From contig NC_060899.1 in NCBI RefSeq assembly GCF_014805685.1, positions 10,540,454-10,604,453 of the forward strand: DNA of 64,000 nucleotides, written 5' to 3'. The DNA is from Silurus meridionalis. Taxonomy: Eukaryota; Chordata; Actinopteri; Siluriformes; Siluridae. Both the position numbers and the translations under genes were made by a program. This document shows positions 63,761 to 64,000 of the stretch, one piece after another. Within the stretch, counting starts at the first letter, position 1. Each line of letters opens with the position of its first letter. Below the pieces are notes generated by a model that had not been told where the DNA came from, did not search any database, and saw nothing but the letters and a program-made list of their open reading frames with translations.

Positions 63761-64000
63761 GCCTAGCTTGTCGCATTATTATATTGCATTTGCTTTAGCA
63801 TTTTTATTTAGGCATTCAGGAAACTAAACCTGGACAATCGCAATGCAGATTTTATGCACCTAGTTGGCTAGCTCAGAAAAGTATGCCTTTGCCTGCTTAC
63901 ATATATTCAGTAATACTGATAGTGTTGTAACAAAAACAAAGTGTTAAAATACCAGTATAAACAGACAGCTAGCTTTAAATAGCTTGGTGATAATTACATT

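Overview
The window is vertebrate genomic DNA, almost certainly from a ray-finned fish. It holds the 5' part of one gene, plexin-A2 (plxna2), on the + strand. Evidence for a teleost is Tc1/mariner and hAT transposon remnants, tRNA-derived SINEs of a type I associate with catfish-like (otophysan) genomes, an RTE-type LINE fragment, AT-rich non-coding DNA and very dense CA/TC/AT microsatellites. The species assignment is only inference. There are no prokaryotic features.

Layout. 1 to about 9240 is upstream non-coding DNA with one decayed Tc1-like transposase copy (about 7190-8000, minus strand). About 9240-10070 is a CpG-rich promoter region, with a probable non-coding first exon ending at a consensus splice donor (exon end 9887). 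9888-42513 is a 32.6 kb first intron. It contains an 8-bp-TSD hAT element (16244-17189), SINEs, a GC-rich patch with an RFX-like X-box and a G-run (about 19620-20020), an RTE-type LINE 3' fragment (32389-33020) and a 31-bp minisatellite of about 18 units (36431-36978). 42514-43844 is the first coding exon: 128 nt of 5' UTR plus 401 codons giving the signal peptide and most of the sema domain. 43845-50875 is intron 2 (7.0 kb), with a second hAT element carrying an open BED zinc-finger ORF (46143-46958) and a Tc1-type MITE. 50876-51058 is the second coding exon (61 codons). 51059-64000 is the start of intron 3, with a Tc1 transposase fragment, two more MITE copies (one split by a SINE) and long microsatellites. 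I found no exon 4.

How it fits together. The two coding exons join in phase 0 to give residues 1-462 of a secreted/type I membrane receptor N-terminus. Plexin-A2 is the signalling receptor for class 6 semaphorins directly and class 3 semaphorins with neuropilins. The PSI/IPT repeats, transmembrane segment and cytoplasmic GAP domain lie beyond the window. If the 9887 donor is joined directly to the 42514 acceptor, the mRNA leader carries an 18-codon spliced upstream ORF and shorter ones. I see no convincing new biological system. The most checkable novelties are the spliced uORF, the two hAT elements with exact target duplications, the nested SINE-in-MITE, the higher-order minisatellite and the intronic X-box/G-run patch.
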